64,000 bases of DNA from Allobosea sp. AAP35 (GTDB lineage Bacteria > Pseudomonadota > Alphaproteobacteria > Rhizobiales > Beijerinckiaceae): the NCBI RefSeq assembly GCF_001295925.1, contig NZ_LJHQ01000020.1:50806-114805 (forward strand), in the 5' to 3' direction. Made by a program: the position numbers and the translations under genes. Within the stretch, counting starts at the first letter, position 1; each line of letters begins with the position of its first letter. Shown here one piece after another: positions 37,083 through 46,137 of this stretch. Below the pieces are notes generated by a model, which had not been told where the DNA came from, did no database searches, and was given only the letters and a program-made list of their open reading frames with translations.

Positions 37083-38759
37083 TCAGCCCTTCGCCGCCAG
37101 TGCCTCCGCCCGGATCGTCGAGAGCGACTTTGCCGGCGTGATCGCCTCGGGATCGAGCAGGCAATGGATGATCGCAGGCTTGCCGGAAGCCACGGCCCGC
37201 TCGAAGGCCGGGCCGAACTCCTCGGTCTTTTCGACGCGCTCGCCATGGCCGCCGAAGGCCTTGGCATAAGCCGCGAAGTCCGGGTTCTTCAGCATCGTCG
37301 CCGAGACGCGGCCGGGATAATGCTTCTCCTGATGCATGCGGATCGTGCCGTACATGCCGTTGTCGATGACGATCACCACGACCGGCAGATCATATTGCAC
37401 GGCGGTGGCAAAATCCTGTCCGTTCATGAGGAAGCAGCCGTCACCCGCGAAGGCGATGACCGTCCGCTCGGGGAACAAGCGCTTGGCGCCGATCGCCGCC
37501 GGCACGCCATAACCCATCGAGCCCGAGGTCGGCGCGAGCTGCGTCGCGAATTTGGTGAAGCGGTGGAAGCGATGCACCCAGGTCGCGTAATTGCCGGCGC
37601 CGTTGCACAGAATCGCGTCGTCCGGCAGGTGGTTGCGCAGCCAGCGCACCATCTCGCCGGGATGGAATGTGCCCGCCACCGGCGCGGGCTGCTCGCTCCA
37701 GCCGAGATAGGCTTCGTGCGCCTCTGCGGCCGCGCCGGCCCACGGAATCTCCTGCGGCGGGTGCACGGTCTCCAGCGCCGCGCAGAACGCGGTCGGCGAG
37801 GCGTTGATCGCCAGCGAAGGCCGATAGACGCGGCCCAGTTCCTCGGCATCGGGGTGGACATGCACCAGCGGCCGGCCCGGATTGGGGATGCCGAACAGCG
37901 TGTAGGACTGGCTCGGCATTTCCGACAGCCTGCCGCCGACGAGGAGCACGAGATCGCTGTCCTGAATGCGCTTCAGCAGCTTCGGATTGGGGCCGATGCC
38001 GAGATCGCCGGCGAAATTGGGATGATCGGCGGGAAACAGCATCTGCCGGCGGAAGGAGACCGCGACTGGCAGGTCGAAACGCTCGGCGAAGCGCTGGAAG
38101 CGCGCGATCGCCTGCGGATCCCAGCGCGAGCCGCCCAGGATCGCGACCGGGGCCTTCGCCGCCCAGAGCCGCTTCTGCAGATCGATGGTCTGGAGCAGGG
38201 ACGGGTGCGTCTCGGTGACCTGATAGGGCTCGGCGTCGGCGACATCCGCAAGATCGGTCAGGACATCCTCTGGCAGCGCGATCACGACCGGGCCGGGCCG
38301 GCCCGACGTCGCGACATGGAAGGCGCGGCTGATGATCTCGGGGATGCGCGCGGCATCGTCGATCTCGGTGGCCCATTTCGTCATCGTGCCGAAGACGGCG
38401 CGGTAGTCGAGTTCCTGGAAGGCCTCGCGCTCGCGCATGCCGCGCTCGATCTGGCCGACGAACAGGATCAGCGGCGTCGAATCTTGATGGGCGATATGCA
38501 CGCCGGGCGAGGCGTTGGTGGCGCCCGGCCCGCGTGTGACGAAGCAGATGCCGGGCTTGCCGGTGAGCTTGCCCGCGGCCTCCGCCATCATGCAGGCGCC
38601 GCCCTCGGCCCGGCAGATCGTGACCTTCATCTTGGCGTCGTGCAGCGCGTCGAGCACGGCGAGATAGCTTTCGCCGGGCACGCAGAACGCGTCGGTCGCG
38701 CCATGGATCAGGAGTTGATCGACGAGGATCTGCCCGCCGGTGCGCTTGGTCGTCGTCAT
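37083..38759 (-). CDS. thiamine diphosphate-dependent enzyme (acetolactate synthase-like)
   Basis: A 558-residue ThDP enzyme of the acetolactate synthase/oxalyl-CoA decarboxylase superfamily. The Pyr domain is at about 10-170, with the cofactor-activating Glu in CRAEGGACMMAEAAGK. A central domain spans about 190-330. The PP domain starts at about 365, with the ThDP motif GDGCFLMNGQDFATAVQYDL. It lacks a partner small subunit, so it is probably a catabolic or specialised carboligase or decarboxylase rather than IlvB. It is divergent from the Phd/PIN pair at 38813. Substrate cannot be told from sequence. Confidence 0.85.
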   Translation of the reverse strand: MTTTKRTGGQILVDQLLIHGATDAFCVPGESYLAVLDALHDAKMKVTICRAEGGACMMAEAAGKLTGKPGICFVTRGPGATNASPGVHIAHQDSTPLILFVGQIERGMREREAFQELDYRAVFGTMTKWATEIDDAARIPEIISRAFHVATSGRPGPVVIALPEDVLTDLADVADAEPYQVTETHPSLLQTIDLQKRLWAAKAPVAILGGSRWDPQAIARFQRFAERFDLPVAVSFRRQMLFPADHPNFAGDLGIGPNPKLLKRIQDSDLVLLVGGRLSEMPSQSYTLFGIPNPGRPLVHVHPDAEELGRVYRPSLAINASPTAFCAALETVHPPQEIPWAGAAAEAHEAYLGWSEQPAPVAGTFHPGEMVRWLRNHLPDDAILCNGAGNYATWVHRFHRFTKFATQLAPTSGSMGYGVPAAIGAKRLFPERTVIAFAGDGCFLMNGQDFATAVQYDLPVVVIVIDNGMYGTIRMHQEKHYPGRVSATMLKNPDFAAYAKAFGGHGERVEKTEEFGPAFERAVASGKPAIIHCLLDPEAITPAKSLSTIRAEALAAKG

Positions 38760-38777
38760 TGCGGCGTTTCCGTTACT

Positions 38778-38792
38778 TGACTAAGTTGGTCA
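38778..38792. promoter_or_regulatory. small palindrome before the Phd antitoxin gene
   Basis: TGAC (38778-38781) and GTCA (38789-38792) flank a 7-bp AT-rich centre (TAAGTTG) between the ThDP-enzyme gene and the antitoxin gene. It could be the operator bound by the Phd-type antitoxin. The arms are short, so confidence is low. Confidence 0.3.
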
Positions 38793-38812
38793 TGTTGAAT
38801 GAGGAGGCGGCC

Positions 38813-39082
38813 ATGACGCGCGTCACCGTCCATGAAGCCAAGACCCATCTCTCCCGCCTGCTCGAGGAGGTCGAGAAGGGCGGGGAAGTCGTGATTTCGC
38901 GGCGCGACAAGCCTATTGCGCGGCTGGTGCCGATCGAGCCGAAGCGGGTTGAGCGGATTCCGGGGCGGATGCAGGGCATGATCGATGTCGGAGATGAAAT
39001 CTTCGATCCGCTGCCCGAGGATGAATTGCGGCTGTGGGAAGGGCGTGACGATTGGGACTTCTTCTCGACACCGCGACGCTGA
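38813..39082 (+). CDS. Phd/YefM family antitoxin
   Basis: An 89-residue protein. MTRVTVHEAKTHLSRLLEEV followed by EKGGEVVISRRDKPIARLVP is the Phd/YefM fold that binds operator DNA and neutralises a toxin through its C-terminal tail. ATG 38813 has GAGGAGG upstream; in-frame starts further upstream are less well placed. The PIN toxin gene overlaps its last 31 bases, so the two are translationally linked. Confidence 0.9.
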   Translation: MTRVTVHEAKTHLSRLLEEVEKGGEVVISRRDKPIARLVPIEPKRVERIPGRMQGMIDVGDEIFDPLPEDELRLWEGRDDWDFFSTPRR

Positions 39083-39435
39083 TCTGGTGGATCTATGATG
39101 CTCGCCGGCTGCCTGTCGGGGCAATCCAGGCGATCAAGGACGATCAGCGCGTTTTCGTCAGTTCCGTAACGGCAATGGAACTGGCGACGAAACTTCGCAT
39201 TGGCAAACTGCCTCAGGTCCACGCTCTCGTTGCCGGCTTCGCGAAGCACTGTGCGATCGACGGCTTTGAGATACTGCCTCTTCTTCACGAGCATGTGCTG
39301 CGTGGCGGTTCTGTGCCCGGTGAGCCGCGCGATCCCTTCGACCGCATGCTGGCCGGGCAGGCCATCGTCGAGAACCTTTCGATTGTCTCGCCCGACGTCG
39401 CCTTCGACGCGCTCGGCGCCCGGCGCCTCTGGTAG
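39052..39435 (+). CDS. PIN-domain toxin (VapC-like) paired with Phd
   Basis: A 127-residue PIN-domain protein. The start is TTG 39052, inside the antitoxin gene and preceded by GAAGGG. Metal-binding residues are Asp6 (LLLDTATLIWW), Glu43, Asp94/Asp97 (RDPFDRML) and Asp115 (SPDVAFD), matching the HRDPFDR-type VapC group that is typically paired with Phd antitoxins. Its stop lies 9 bp from the end of the convergent CoA-transferase gene. It probably acts as an RNase. Confidence 0.88.
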   Translation: MGLLLDTATLIWWIYDARRLPVGAIQAIKDDQRVFVSSVTAMELATKLRIGKLPQVHALVAGFAKHCAIDGFEILPLLHEHVLRGGSVPGEPRDPFDRMLAGQAIVENLSIVSPDVAFDALGARRLW

Positions 39436-39444
39436 GGGCACCAT

Positions 39445-40626
39445 TCAGCCGCCTCCCCAGGCCGGATCGTTCAGGATTTCGTCCGCATGCGCGCCGAGCC
39501 GCGGGCTCGGACGCGACGAGACCTGCCGCACGCCATCCATGACGATCGGCGAGGCGACGGTCGGGATCGAGCCGTCCTTGGCGGCTGCGCTGGCGAGATC
39601 GACGCGAACGCCGCGCGCGACCACCTGGGGGTCGGCGAAGACCTCGTCCACCGCATTGATCGGCCCGGCCGGCACACCGACCTTTTCCAGCGCCGCCAGC
39701 AGATCCGCCTTGAGATAACGCTGGCAGAGCAGATTCAGCCGCGCCGTCAGCGCGACGCGGTTGGCGATCCGCGCCCGGTTGTCGCGATATTCCAGCGCGT
39801 CTGCCAACCTGGCCTCGCCCAGAACCTGGCAGAGCTTGCGCCATTGCCCGTCATTGCCGGTGGCGATGATGATGTGCCCGTCCGCGACCGGGAACACGTC
39901 ATAGGGCACGATATTGGGGTGAGCGTTGCCCAACCGCGGCGGCAACTGGCCCGAGACGAGGTAATTCAGCGCCTGGTTGCCGAGCACGGCGATCTGGCTG
40001 TCGAGCAGCGCCATGTCGAGCGTCGCGCCTTCGCCCGTGGCGTCGCGCCGGCGCAGTGCCGAGAGGATGCCGATCGTGGCGTAGAGGCCGGTATAGATAT
40101 CGGCCGTCGCATAGGCCGCCTTCATCGGTGCGCCCTCGGGCTCCCCGGTGAGCGCCATCACGCCGCCCATGCCCTGGACCAGGAAATCGTAGCCCGCGCG
40201 TGGCGCATAGGGGCCGGTCTGCCCGAAGCCGGTGACCGAGCAATAGATCAGGCGAGGATAGGTGGCGCGCAGCGAAGCCGCATCGAGTCCGTATTTCTCG
40301 AGCCCGCCGACCTTGAAGTTCTCGACCACGACATCGGCATGGGCCGCGAGCCGGCGCACCAGCGCCTGCCCCTCGGGCGTGCGGAAATCGGCCGTGATCG
40401 AGCGCTTGCCGCGATTGGCCGAGTGGAAATAGGCGGCCGAGAGATGCTCGTCGCCCGTGCCCTCGACGAAGGGCGGCCCCCATTTGCGGGTGTCGTCCCC
40501 CTCGGGCGCCTCGACCTTGACGACGTCGGCGCCGAGATCGGCCAGCACCTGGCCGATCCAGGGACCGGCGAGGATGCGCGCCAGTTCGAGGACGCGCAGG
40601 CCGGAAAGGGGAGGGGTGACGGTCAT
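39445..40626 (-). CDS. CaiB/BaiF family CoA-transferase
   Basis: A 393-residue class III CoA-transferase. It begins LSGLRVLELARILAGPWIGQ followed by VLADLGADVVKVEAP, and has FHSANRGKRSITADFRTPEG and the catalytic Asp in the MGGVMALTGEPEGAPMK to YATADIYTGLYA region. It lies on the same strand downstream of glutaryl-CoA dehydrogenase, which suggests succinyl-CoA:glutarate CoA-transferase activity, activating glutarate for the dehydrogenase. This is inferred from context; other dicarboxylates are possible. A mosaic repeat separates it from gcdH by 110 bp. Confidence 0.88.
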   Translation of the reverse strand: MTVTPPLSGLRVLELARILAGPWIGQVLADLGADVVKVEAPEGDDTRKWGPPFVEGTGDEHLSAAYFHSANRGKRSITADFRTPEGQALVRRLAAHADVVVENFKVGGLEKYGLDAASLRATYPRLIYCSVTGFGQTGPYAPRAGYDFLVQGMGGVMALTGEPEGAPMKAAYATADIYTGLYATIGILSALRRRDATGEGATLDMALLDSQIAVLGNQALNYLVSGQLPPRLGNAHPNIVPYDVFPVADGHIIIATGNDGQWRKLCQVLGEARLADALEYRDNRARIANRVALTARLNLLCQRYLKADLLAALEKVGVPAGPINAVDEVFADPQVVARGVRVDLASAAAKDGSIPTVASPIVMDGVRQVSSRPSPRLGAHADEILNDPAWGGG

Positions 40627-40641
40627 GGCGCCTTCGGATCG

Positions 40642-40722
40642 ACGTCATGGTCGGGCTTGACCCGACCATCTCCTGGGAAGTTCACGCGGAACGAGATGCC
40701 CGGGTCAAGCCCGGGCATGACG
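40642..40722. repeat. mosaic palindromic repeat
   Basis: Between the CoA-transferase and gcdH genes. GTCATGGTCGGGCTTGACCC continues with GACCATCTCCTGG, and the far end reads GATGCCCGGGTCAAGCCCGG followed by GCATGAC. The ends are complementary (GTCATG.../...CATGAC). The left part is shared with the repeat at 27292. Confidence 0.65.
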
Positions 40723-40736
40723 GCTGCACGATACGA

Positions 40737-41954
40737 TCAGAAGAACGCCTGCAGCCCGGTGACAGCCCGGCCGAGGATCAGCGCGTGGACGTCATGCGTG
40801 CCCTCATAAGTGTTCACAGTCTCGAGGTTCGCCGCATGGCGCATGACATGATACTCGATCGAGATGCCGTTGCCGCCATGCATGTCGCGGGCCTGGCGGG
40901 CGATGTCGAGCGCCTTGCCGCAATTGTTGCGCTTGACCAGGCTGATCATCTCGGGGGCCATCTTGCCCTCATCCATCAGCCGGCCGACGCGCAAGCTCCC
41001 CTGCAGGCCGAGCGAGATCTCGGTCAGCATGTCGGCGAGCTTCTTCTGGAAGAGCTGCGTCTGGGCCAGCGGCTTGTTGAACTGCTTGCGGTCGAGCCCA
41101 TACTGGCGGGCACGGTGGAAGCAGTCTTCGGCCGCGCCCATGACGCCCCAGGAGATGCCGTAGCGCGCCCGGTTGAGGCAACCGAACGGCCCCTTCAGAC
41201 CGGAGACGTTGGGCAGCAGATTCTCTTCCGGCACGATCACGCCATCCATGACGATCTCGCCGGTGATCGAGGCGCGAAGCGAGAGCTTGCCGCCGATCTT
41301 CGGCGCCGAAAGCCCCTTCATGCCCTTTTCCAGGATGAAGCCGCGGATCTGGTTGTCATGCGCGGCCGACTTCGCCCAGACGACGAAGACGTCGGCGATC
41401 GGTGAATTCGAGATCCACATCTTCGAGCCGGTCAGGCGATAGCCGTCGGCGACCTTCTCGGCGCGGGTCTTCATGCCCGCCGGGTCGGAGCCGGCATCGG
41501 GCTCGGTCAGGCCGAAGCAGCCGACCCACTCGCCCGAACCGAGCTTGGGCAGGTACTTCTTGCGCTGGGTCTCGTCGCCATAGGCATAGATCGGATACAT
41601 CACGAGCGAGGACTGGACCGACATCATCGAGCGATAGCCTGAATCGACACGCTCGACCTCGCGGGCCACCAGCCCGTAGGAGACGTAATTGGCGCCGGCA
41701 CAGCCATACTCCTCAGGCACGGTGACGCCGAGCAGGCCGAGTTCGCCCATCTCGTTGAAGATCGAGCGATCGGTCTTCTCGTCGAGATAAGCCTCCGAGA
41801 TCCGGGGCTGCAGCTTCTCCTGCGCGAAGTCGCGCGCCGAGTCGCGGATCAGGCGCTCGTCCTCGGTCAGCTGCTCGTCGAGCAGAAAGGCGTCGTCCCA
41901 GGTGAATTCGGCCAGCTTGTGGCTCGTGCTGTGGCTGCGGGCGGCTTCGGCCAT
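40737..41954 (-). CDS. gcdH: glutaryl-CoA dehydrogenase
   Basis: A 405-residue FAD enzyme of the acyl-CoA dehydrogenase family, oxidising and decarboxylating glutaryl-CoA to crotonyl-CoA. The GCDH signatures are [20 protein letters not shown] (with the Arg that binds the distal carboxylate), [19 protein letters not shown] and the C-terminal [20 protein letters not shown] with the catalytic Glu. This step closes lysine, tryptophan and glutarate degradation. The CoA-transferase downstream and the ALDH7-type dehydrogenase upstream fit one lysine/glutarate module, although palindromic repeats lie in both intervals. Confidence 0.95.
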   Translation of the reverse strand: MAEAARSHSTSHKLAEFTWDDAFLLDEQLTEDERLIRDSARDFAQEKLQPRISEAYLDEKTDRSIFNEMGELGLLGVTVPEEYGCAGANYVSYGLVAREVERVDSGYRSMMSVQSSLVMYPIYAYGDETQRKKYLPKLGSGEWVGCFGLTEPDAGSDPAGMKTRAEKVADGYRLTGSKMWISNSPIADVFVVWAKSAAHDNQIRGFILEKGMKGLSAPKIGGKLSLRASITGEIVMDGVIVPEENLLPNVSGLKGPFGCLNRARYGISWGVMGAAEDCFHRARQYGLDRKQFNKPLAQTQLFQKKLADMLTEISLGLQGSLRVGRLMDEGKMAPEMISLVKRNNCGKALDIARQARDMHGGNGISIEYHVMRHAANLETVNTYEGTHDVHALILGRAVTGLQAFF

Positions 41955-41983
41955 GGTGTTTTCCTTCCCTGTTGTCCCAGCCG

Positions 41984-42093
41984 CGTCATTCCGGACAAGC
42001 CGCGAAGCGGCGCCGATCCGGAATCCATCCCTAGAGTGCTGTCGTTGCCCTATGATGGATTCCGGGTCTGCGCTTCGTTTGCCCGGAATGACG
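41984..42093. repeat. 110-bp palindromic repeat, copy 1
   Basis: Begins CGTCATTCCGGACAAGCCGC and ends GCCCGGAATGACG, so the ends pair (CGTCATTCCGG/CCGGAATGACG). Internal halves also pair (GGAATCCATC/GATGGATTCC). It shares its sequence with 43690-43799 and 48043-48149, giving a dispersed repeat family. It can form a long hairpin between gcdH and the aldehyde dehydrogenase gene. Confidence 0.85.
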
Positions 42094-42121
42094 GCGGCCG
42101 TTCCTCGTTTCTAATCTCTCG

Positions 42122-43642
42122 TCACGCATCCACATCGAAGCTGACGCCCTGCGCCAGCGGCAATGTCATGCCGTAATTGAGCGTATTCGTGGCGCGGCGC
42201 ATATAGGCCTTCCACGCATCGGAGCCAGCCTCGCGGCCGCCGCCGGTTTCCTTCTCGCCGCCAAAGGCTCCGCCGATCTCGGCGCCGGACGGGCCGATAT
42301 TGACATTGGCGATGCCGCAATCGGAGCCTTCGCCCGAGATGAAGATCTCGGCCTCGCGCATGTCGAGCGTGAAGATCGAGGATGACAACCCCGCCCCGAC
42401 AGCGTTCTGGATGGCGATGGCGTCATCCAGCGTCTTGTACTTCATGACGTAGAGGATCGGCGCGAAGGTCTCGCGGGCGACCGGGCCGGTCTGCGCGGGC
42501 ATCTCGACGATCGCCGGGCGGACATAGAAGCCACCCGTCCCGATCTCGACGCGCTCGCCGCCATGGACGGTGCCGCCAGTGGCCTTCGCCTCCGACAGCG
42601 CCGCCTGCATGCCCTGGAATGCGGCTTCGTCGACCAGCGGGCCGACAAGAACGCCGGCTTCGCGCGGATCGCCGATCTTCACGCTAGCATAGACCTTGAT
42701 CAACTTGGGGATCAGCGCGTCGTAGACGCTCTCATGCACGATCAGGCGACGCAGCGTCGTGCAGCGCTGCCCGGCCGTGCCCATCGCCGCGAAGGCGATG
42801 CCGCGCAAGGCGATGTCGAGATCGGCGGAGGGCGCGACGATCGCGGCATTGTTGCCGCCGAGTTCGAGGATGGCGCGGGCGAAGCGTGCGGCGAGCTTCT
42901 GGCCGACCTCTTTGCCCATCTTGGTCGAGCCAGTTGCAGACACCACCGGCACGCGATGGTCGCTGACCAGGATATCGCCGATCTCTCGGCCGCCGATCAG
43001 CACCTCGGAGAGGCCGGCCGGCGCCTCGGGGCCGAAGCGCTTCATCGTCTTCTCGACGATGGCCTGTACGGCGAGGCCCGTCAGCGGGGTCTTCTCCGAC
43101 GGCTTCCAGACCACGCTGTCGCCGCAGACGAAGGCGAGCGCCGCATTCCAGGACCAGACCGCGACGGGGAAGTTGAAGGCCGAGATCACGCCGCAGACGC
43201 CGAGCGGATGCCAGGTTTCCATCATGCGGTGGTTGGGGCGCTCGGTGGCGATCGTCAGGCCGTAGAGCTGGCGCGACAGGCCGACTGCGAAATCGCAGAT
43301 GTCGATCATCTCCTGGACTTCGCCGAGGCCCTCCGACGTCACCTTGCCGGCTTCCATCGTCACCAGCAGGCCGAGATCGTCCTTGGCGGCGCGCAGTTCC
43401 TCGCCGAGCAGCCGCACGAACTCGCCACGGCGGGGGGCGGGCACCTTGCGCCACGCCAGGAAGGCGGCGTGCGCCCGTCCAATCGCGGCCTCCGCTTCAG
43501 CCGGAGTGGTCTCCTTAAGCGTGGCGACGGCCTCGCCCGTGATCGGCGAATGGGCGGAAAGGCCCTTGGCGGCGAAGACGGCATCGGTGACGCCAAGGCG
43601 CTTGAGCAGCGCGAGAGCATCCTGGGGAAGGGGAGAGGTCAT
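42122..43642 (-). CDS. ALDH7-type aldehyde dehydrogenase (aminoadipate-semialdehyde dehydrogenase-like)
   Basis: A 506-residue aldehyde dehydrogenase. SAFNFPVAVWSWNAALAFVC is the NAD-binding start, ELGGNNAAIVAPSADLDIAL the catalytic-Glu region and GTAGQRCTTLRRLIVHESVY the catalytic-Cys region, the last two typical of ALDH7 (human antiquitin, bacterial AmaB/Pcd). Such enzymes oxidise alpha-aminoadipate semialdehyde in lysine and pipecolate degradation. Context (gcdH and CoA-transferase downstream, FAD oxidoreductase across the regulator) supports lysine degradation. It is divergent from the LysR gene at 43896. Confidence 0.88.
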   Translation of the reverse strand: MTSPLPQDALALLKRLGVTDAVFAAKGLSAHSPITGEAVATLKETTPAEAEAAIGRAHAAFLAWRKVPAPRRGEFVRLLGEELRAAKDDLGLLVTMEAGKVTSEGLGEVQEMIDICDFAVGLSRQLYGLTIATERPNHRMMETWHPLGVCGVISAFNFPVAVWSWNAALAFVCGDSVVWKPSEKTPLTGLAVQAIVEKTMKRFGPEAPAGLSEVLIGGREIGDILVSDHRVPVVSATGSTKMGKEVGQKLAARFARAILELGGNNAAIVAPSADLDIALRGIAFAAMGTAGQRCTTLRRLIVHESVYDALIPKLIKVYASVKIGDPREAGVLVGPLVDEAAFQGMQAALSEAKATGGTVHGGERVEIGTGGFYVRPAIVEMPAQTGPVARETFAPILYVMKYKTLDDAIAIQNAVGAGLSSSIFTLDMREAEIFISGEGSDCGIANVNIGPSGAEIGGAFGGEKETGGGREAGSDAWKAYMRRATNTLNYGMTLPLAQGVSFDVDA

Positions 43643-43689
43643 GTGGCTAGGCCCTTAACGTGATGTTCTGTGAGGTTTCCCTCGCGCGC

Positions 43690-43799
43690 CGTCATCCCGG
43701 ACAAGCGGCGAAGCCGCGCCGATCCCGGATCCATCATAGGGCGCCGTCCTGCTCTTAGGATGGATCCCGGATCTCCGCTTCGCTGCGTCCGGGATGACG
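43690..43799. repeat. 110-bp palindromic repeat, copy 2
   Basis: Starts CGTCATCCCGGACAAGCGGC and ends CGTCCGGGATGACG; inner arms GATCCCGGATCCATC and GATGGATCCCGGATC also pair. It is closely related to the copies at 41984 and 48043. It lies in the divergent promoter region between the ALDH7-type gene and its LysR neighbour, so it may affect their expression or separate the two promoters. Confidence 0.87.
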
Positions 43800-43869
43800 G
43801 CGCAGCTGAAGGGCCACCAAATTACGCCCAGACAATGCCCCCTTCCGCCCTGTCGCGGCAACCGATATG

Positions 43870-43889
43870 TTCTCACGAGTTGATGAGAA
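43870..43889. promoter_or_regulatory. LysR-box-like palindrome at the regulator start
   Basis: TTCTCA (43870-43875) and TGAGAA (43884-43889) are perfect complements around CGAGTTGA, 6 bp before the LysR start codon. Position and symmetry suit autoregulation by the LysR protein. Confidence 0.45.
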
Positions 43890-43895
43890 TAAATC

Positions 43896-44810
43896 ATGGA
43901 CTTCGAGATCGTCCCCGGCCGTCTTTCGGTCCCGTCCCTGTCGGCGCTGGCTGCCTTCGAGGCGGCTGCGCGCCATGGCAGCTTCACGCGGGCGGCCGAG
44001 GAACTCAACCTGACACAGGGCGCGGTCAGCCGGCAGGTCGCGCATCTCGAGAAGGTGCTGGGTGTCGCCCTGTTCCAGCGCGCCCGGCAGCGTGTCAGCC
44101 TGACGCCGGCGGGTGCCGCCTATGCCGCCGACATCCGCGACGGCCTCTCGCGGCTCGCGGCTGCGACCGTCTCGACCATGGCCTTTCGCGGCGCCGGCGG
44201 CGTCCTCAACCTCGCCATCCTGCCGACGTTCGGCACGCGCTGGCTGATCCCGCGCCTGCCGCGCTTCACCGAGGCGCATCCCGGCATCACCATCAATTTC
44301 ACCACGAAACTGGTGCCCTTCGATTTCGGCCGGGAGCAACTCGATGCCGCCATCCATTTCGGCGATCCGGTCTGGGCCGGGGCGCGGCTTCACAGGTTGA
44401 TGGGCGAGGAGATCGTGCCCGTCGCGGCGCCATCGCTCGTCGCCCGCCTCGGCATGAGGGATCCGGCGGACATGCTGCGAGCGCCGCTCCTGCAGCAATC
44501 GACAAGGCCGCGTGCCTGGGCCGACTGGCTGGAACAGCAGGGTCTGCCGCCGCAACGGGCACTGATGGGGCCACGTTTCGAACAGTTCGCGATGGTCTCG
44601 CAGGCCGCCGTTGCTGGGCTTGGCCTCGCCATCGTGCCGCGCTTCCTGATCGAGGAGGAGTTGCGCTCAGGCTCTTTGGTCATCCCGTTCGATCGGCCGG
44701 TCACAGGGGCCGAGGGCTATTACCTGGTGTATCCCGAAACCCGCGCGCAGCTTCCCGCCGTGGTCGCCTTCCGCGACTGGCTGCTGGGCGAATGCATCGG
44801 CGCGACCTGA
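43896..44810 (+). CDS. GcvA/AmpR-type LysR transcriptional regulator
   Basis: A 304-residue LysR-family regulator. The DNA-binding domain reads VPSLSALAAFEAAARHGSFT followed by RAAEELNLTQGAVSRQVAHL, the pattern of the GcvA/AmpR subgroup, and the effector domain spans about 95-300. The gene faces away from the ALDH7-type dehydrogenase gene, with gcdH and the CoA-transferase beyond it; control of this catabolic set is likely. A palindrome directly before the start (43870-43889) supports autoregulation. The FAD oxidoreductase follows 91 bp downstream on the same strand. Confidence 0.92.
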   Translation: MDFEIVPGRLSVPSLSALAAFEAAARHGSFTRAAEELNLTQGAVSRQVAHLEKVLGVALFQRARQRVSLTPAGAAYAADIRDGLSRLAAATVSTMAFRGAGGVLNLAILPTFGTRWLIPRLPRFTEAHPGITINFTTKLVPFDFGREQLDAAIHFGDPVWAGARLHRLMGEEIVPVAAPSLVARLGMRDPADMLRAPLLQQSTRPRAWADWLEQQGLPPQRALMGPRFEQFAMVSQAAVAGLGLAIVPRFLIEEELRSGSLVIPFDRPVTGAEGYYLVYPETRAQLPAVVAFRDWLLGECIGAT

Positions 44811-44901
44811 CTGGACAAGGTCGGTCACGCGCGCCAATCATGCGCGCAGTTCACTAACCGGGTTCGCGGTCAAGCGCGCCCGCCTCTGCCTTGGGGCCGC
44901 C

Positions 44902-46125
44902 ATGCCGTCTTCTTCCGAAAACGCCGATATCGTCATCTGCGGAGGCGGCGCCATCGGCTCCTCCGTCGCCTATCATCTCGCCGCCGATCCCGGATTCCAC
45001 GGCAAGGTGGTCGTGATCGAGAAGGACCCGACCTATCGCTACGCCGCCTCGGCGCTGTCGGCGGCCTCGATCCGCCAGCAATATTCCAGCGCGGTGAACA
45101 TCCGCATTTCGCTGCATGGCATCGACTTCATGCGCAACATCGGCAGCCATCTCGCGGTCAATGGCGAGGTTCCCGTCATCGATCTGCACGAGGGCGGATA
45201 TCTCTATCTCGCCGGCGACGAAAGCGCTCCGGTGCTCGCGGCGAACCAGGCTTTGCAGACGGCCGAGGGCGCCGATATTGCGCTTTATGCTGCAGACATG
45301 CTGCGCAGCAAATTTCCCTGGATGAACACCGACGATATCGCTTGCGGGACCTTCGGCGTCACCGGCGAGGGCTGGTTCGACGGCTGGGCCGTGTTGCAAG
45401 CCTTTCGCAAGAAGGCGCGTTCGCTCGGCGTCGAATATCGCCAGGGCGAAGTCGCGCGCTATGTCGTCGAGGCCGGCCGCGTCACCGCCGTCGAACTGAC
45501 CGATGGCAGCCGCATCGCCTCCGGCGCCGCGGTCAATGCCTCGGGCACCCATGGCGCTAGGCTCGCCGCGACCGCCGGCATCGAAATCCCCGTGCGGTCG
45601 ATGAAGCGCTATGTCTTCTCGTTCCTTTGCAAGGCGGATGTCGAGAACTGCCCGCTGCTGATCGACCGCACCGGCGTCTGGTGCAGGCCCGAGGGCAAGC
45701 GCGGCAGCGACGGCCAGCTCTTCATCGGCAGTTGCTCGCCGCTGACGCCCGAGCAGGACCGGGAGTGGACTGAGACCGACCCCGCCGTCGAGGATGTCGA
45801 CTGGGGCTTCTTCGAGGAGGTCGTCTGGCCGGCGCTCGCCCACCGCATCCCGGCCTTCGAGCAGATCAAGCCCGGCCGGGCCTGGGCCGGTCCCTACGAC
45901 ATGAACGAGATCGACCATAACGCCATCATCGGCCCGGTGGTCGGCGTGACGGGGCTCTATCTTGCCAACGGCTTTTCGGGGCACGGTTTGCAGCAGGCGC
46001 CGGCGGTCGGGCGCGGGCTCGCCGAGCACATCCTGCATGGTAGCTACCGCACGCTCGATCTGGCCGATCTCGGCCATGAGCGTGTTGTAGAAGGTCGGCC
46101 GCTGCTGGAAACCAACATCATCTGA
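44902..46125 (+). CDS. FAD-dependent oxidoreductase (DAO/FOXRED1-like)
   Basis: A 407-residue protein of the D-amino-acid-oxidase/glycine-oxidase superfamily. The FAD-binding fold reads IVICGGGAIGSSVAYHLA. SALSAASIRQQYSSAVNIRI is typical of the sarcosine/FOXRED1-like subgroup, and NGFSGHGLQQAPAVGRGLAE near the C-terminus is the second FAD-contact motif. Likely substrates are secondary or imino amino acids. The lysine-degradation neighbours make a pipecolate or related oxidase possible, but this is inference. No signal peptide. A DinB gene starts 12 bp downstream. Confidence 0.85.
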   Translation: MPSSSENADIVICGGGAIGSSVAYHLAADPGFHGKVVVIEKDPTYRYAASALSAASIRQQYSSAVNIRISLHGIDFMRNIGSHLAVNGEVPVIDLHEGGYLYLAGDESAPVLAANQALQTAEGADIALYAADMLRSKFPWMNTDDIACGTFGVTGEGWFDGWAVLQAFRKKARSLGVEYRQGEVARYVVEAGRVTAVELTDGSRIASGAAVNASGTHGARLAATAGIEIPVRSMKRYVFSFLCKADVENCPLLIDRTGVWCRPEGKRGSDGQLFIGSCSPLTPEQDREWTETDPAVEDVDWGFFEEVVWPALAHRIPAFEQIKPGRAWAGPYDMNEIDHNAIIGPVVGVTGLYLANGFSGHGLQQAPAVGRGLAEHILHGSYRTLDLADLGHERVVEGRPLLETNII

Positions 46126-46137
46126 CGAGACGCCGCG

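Noticed and set aside
37164..38780. 538-codon frame opposite the ThDP enzyme
   Set aside because: Antisense artefact; the minus strand has the GDG...N cofactor motif and full domain order.
41984..43799. Flanking 110-bp repeats considered as ends of a transposon around the ALDH7-type gene
   Set aside because: Each copy is itself a palindrome, a third copy lies elsewhere at 48043, and no transposase or target-site duplication is visible.
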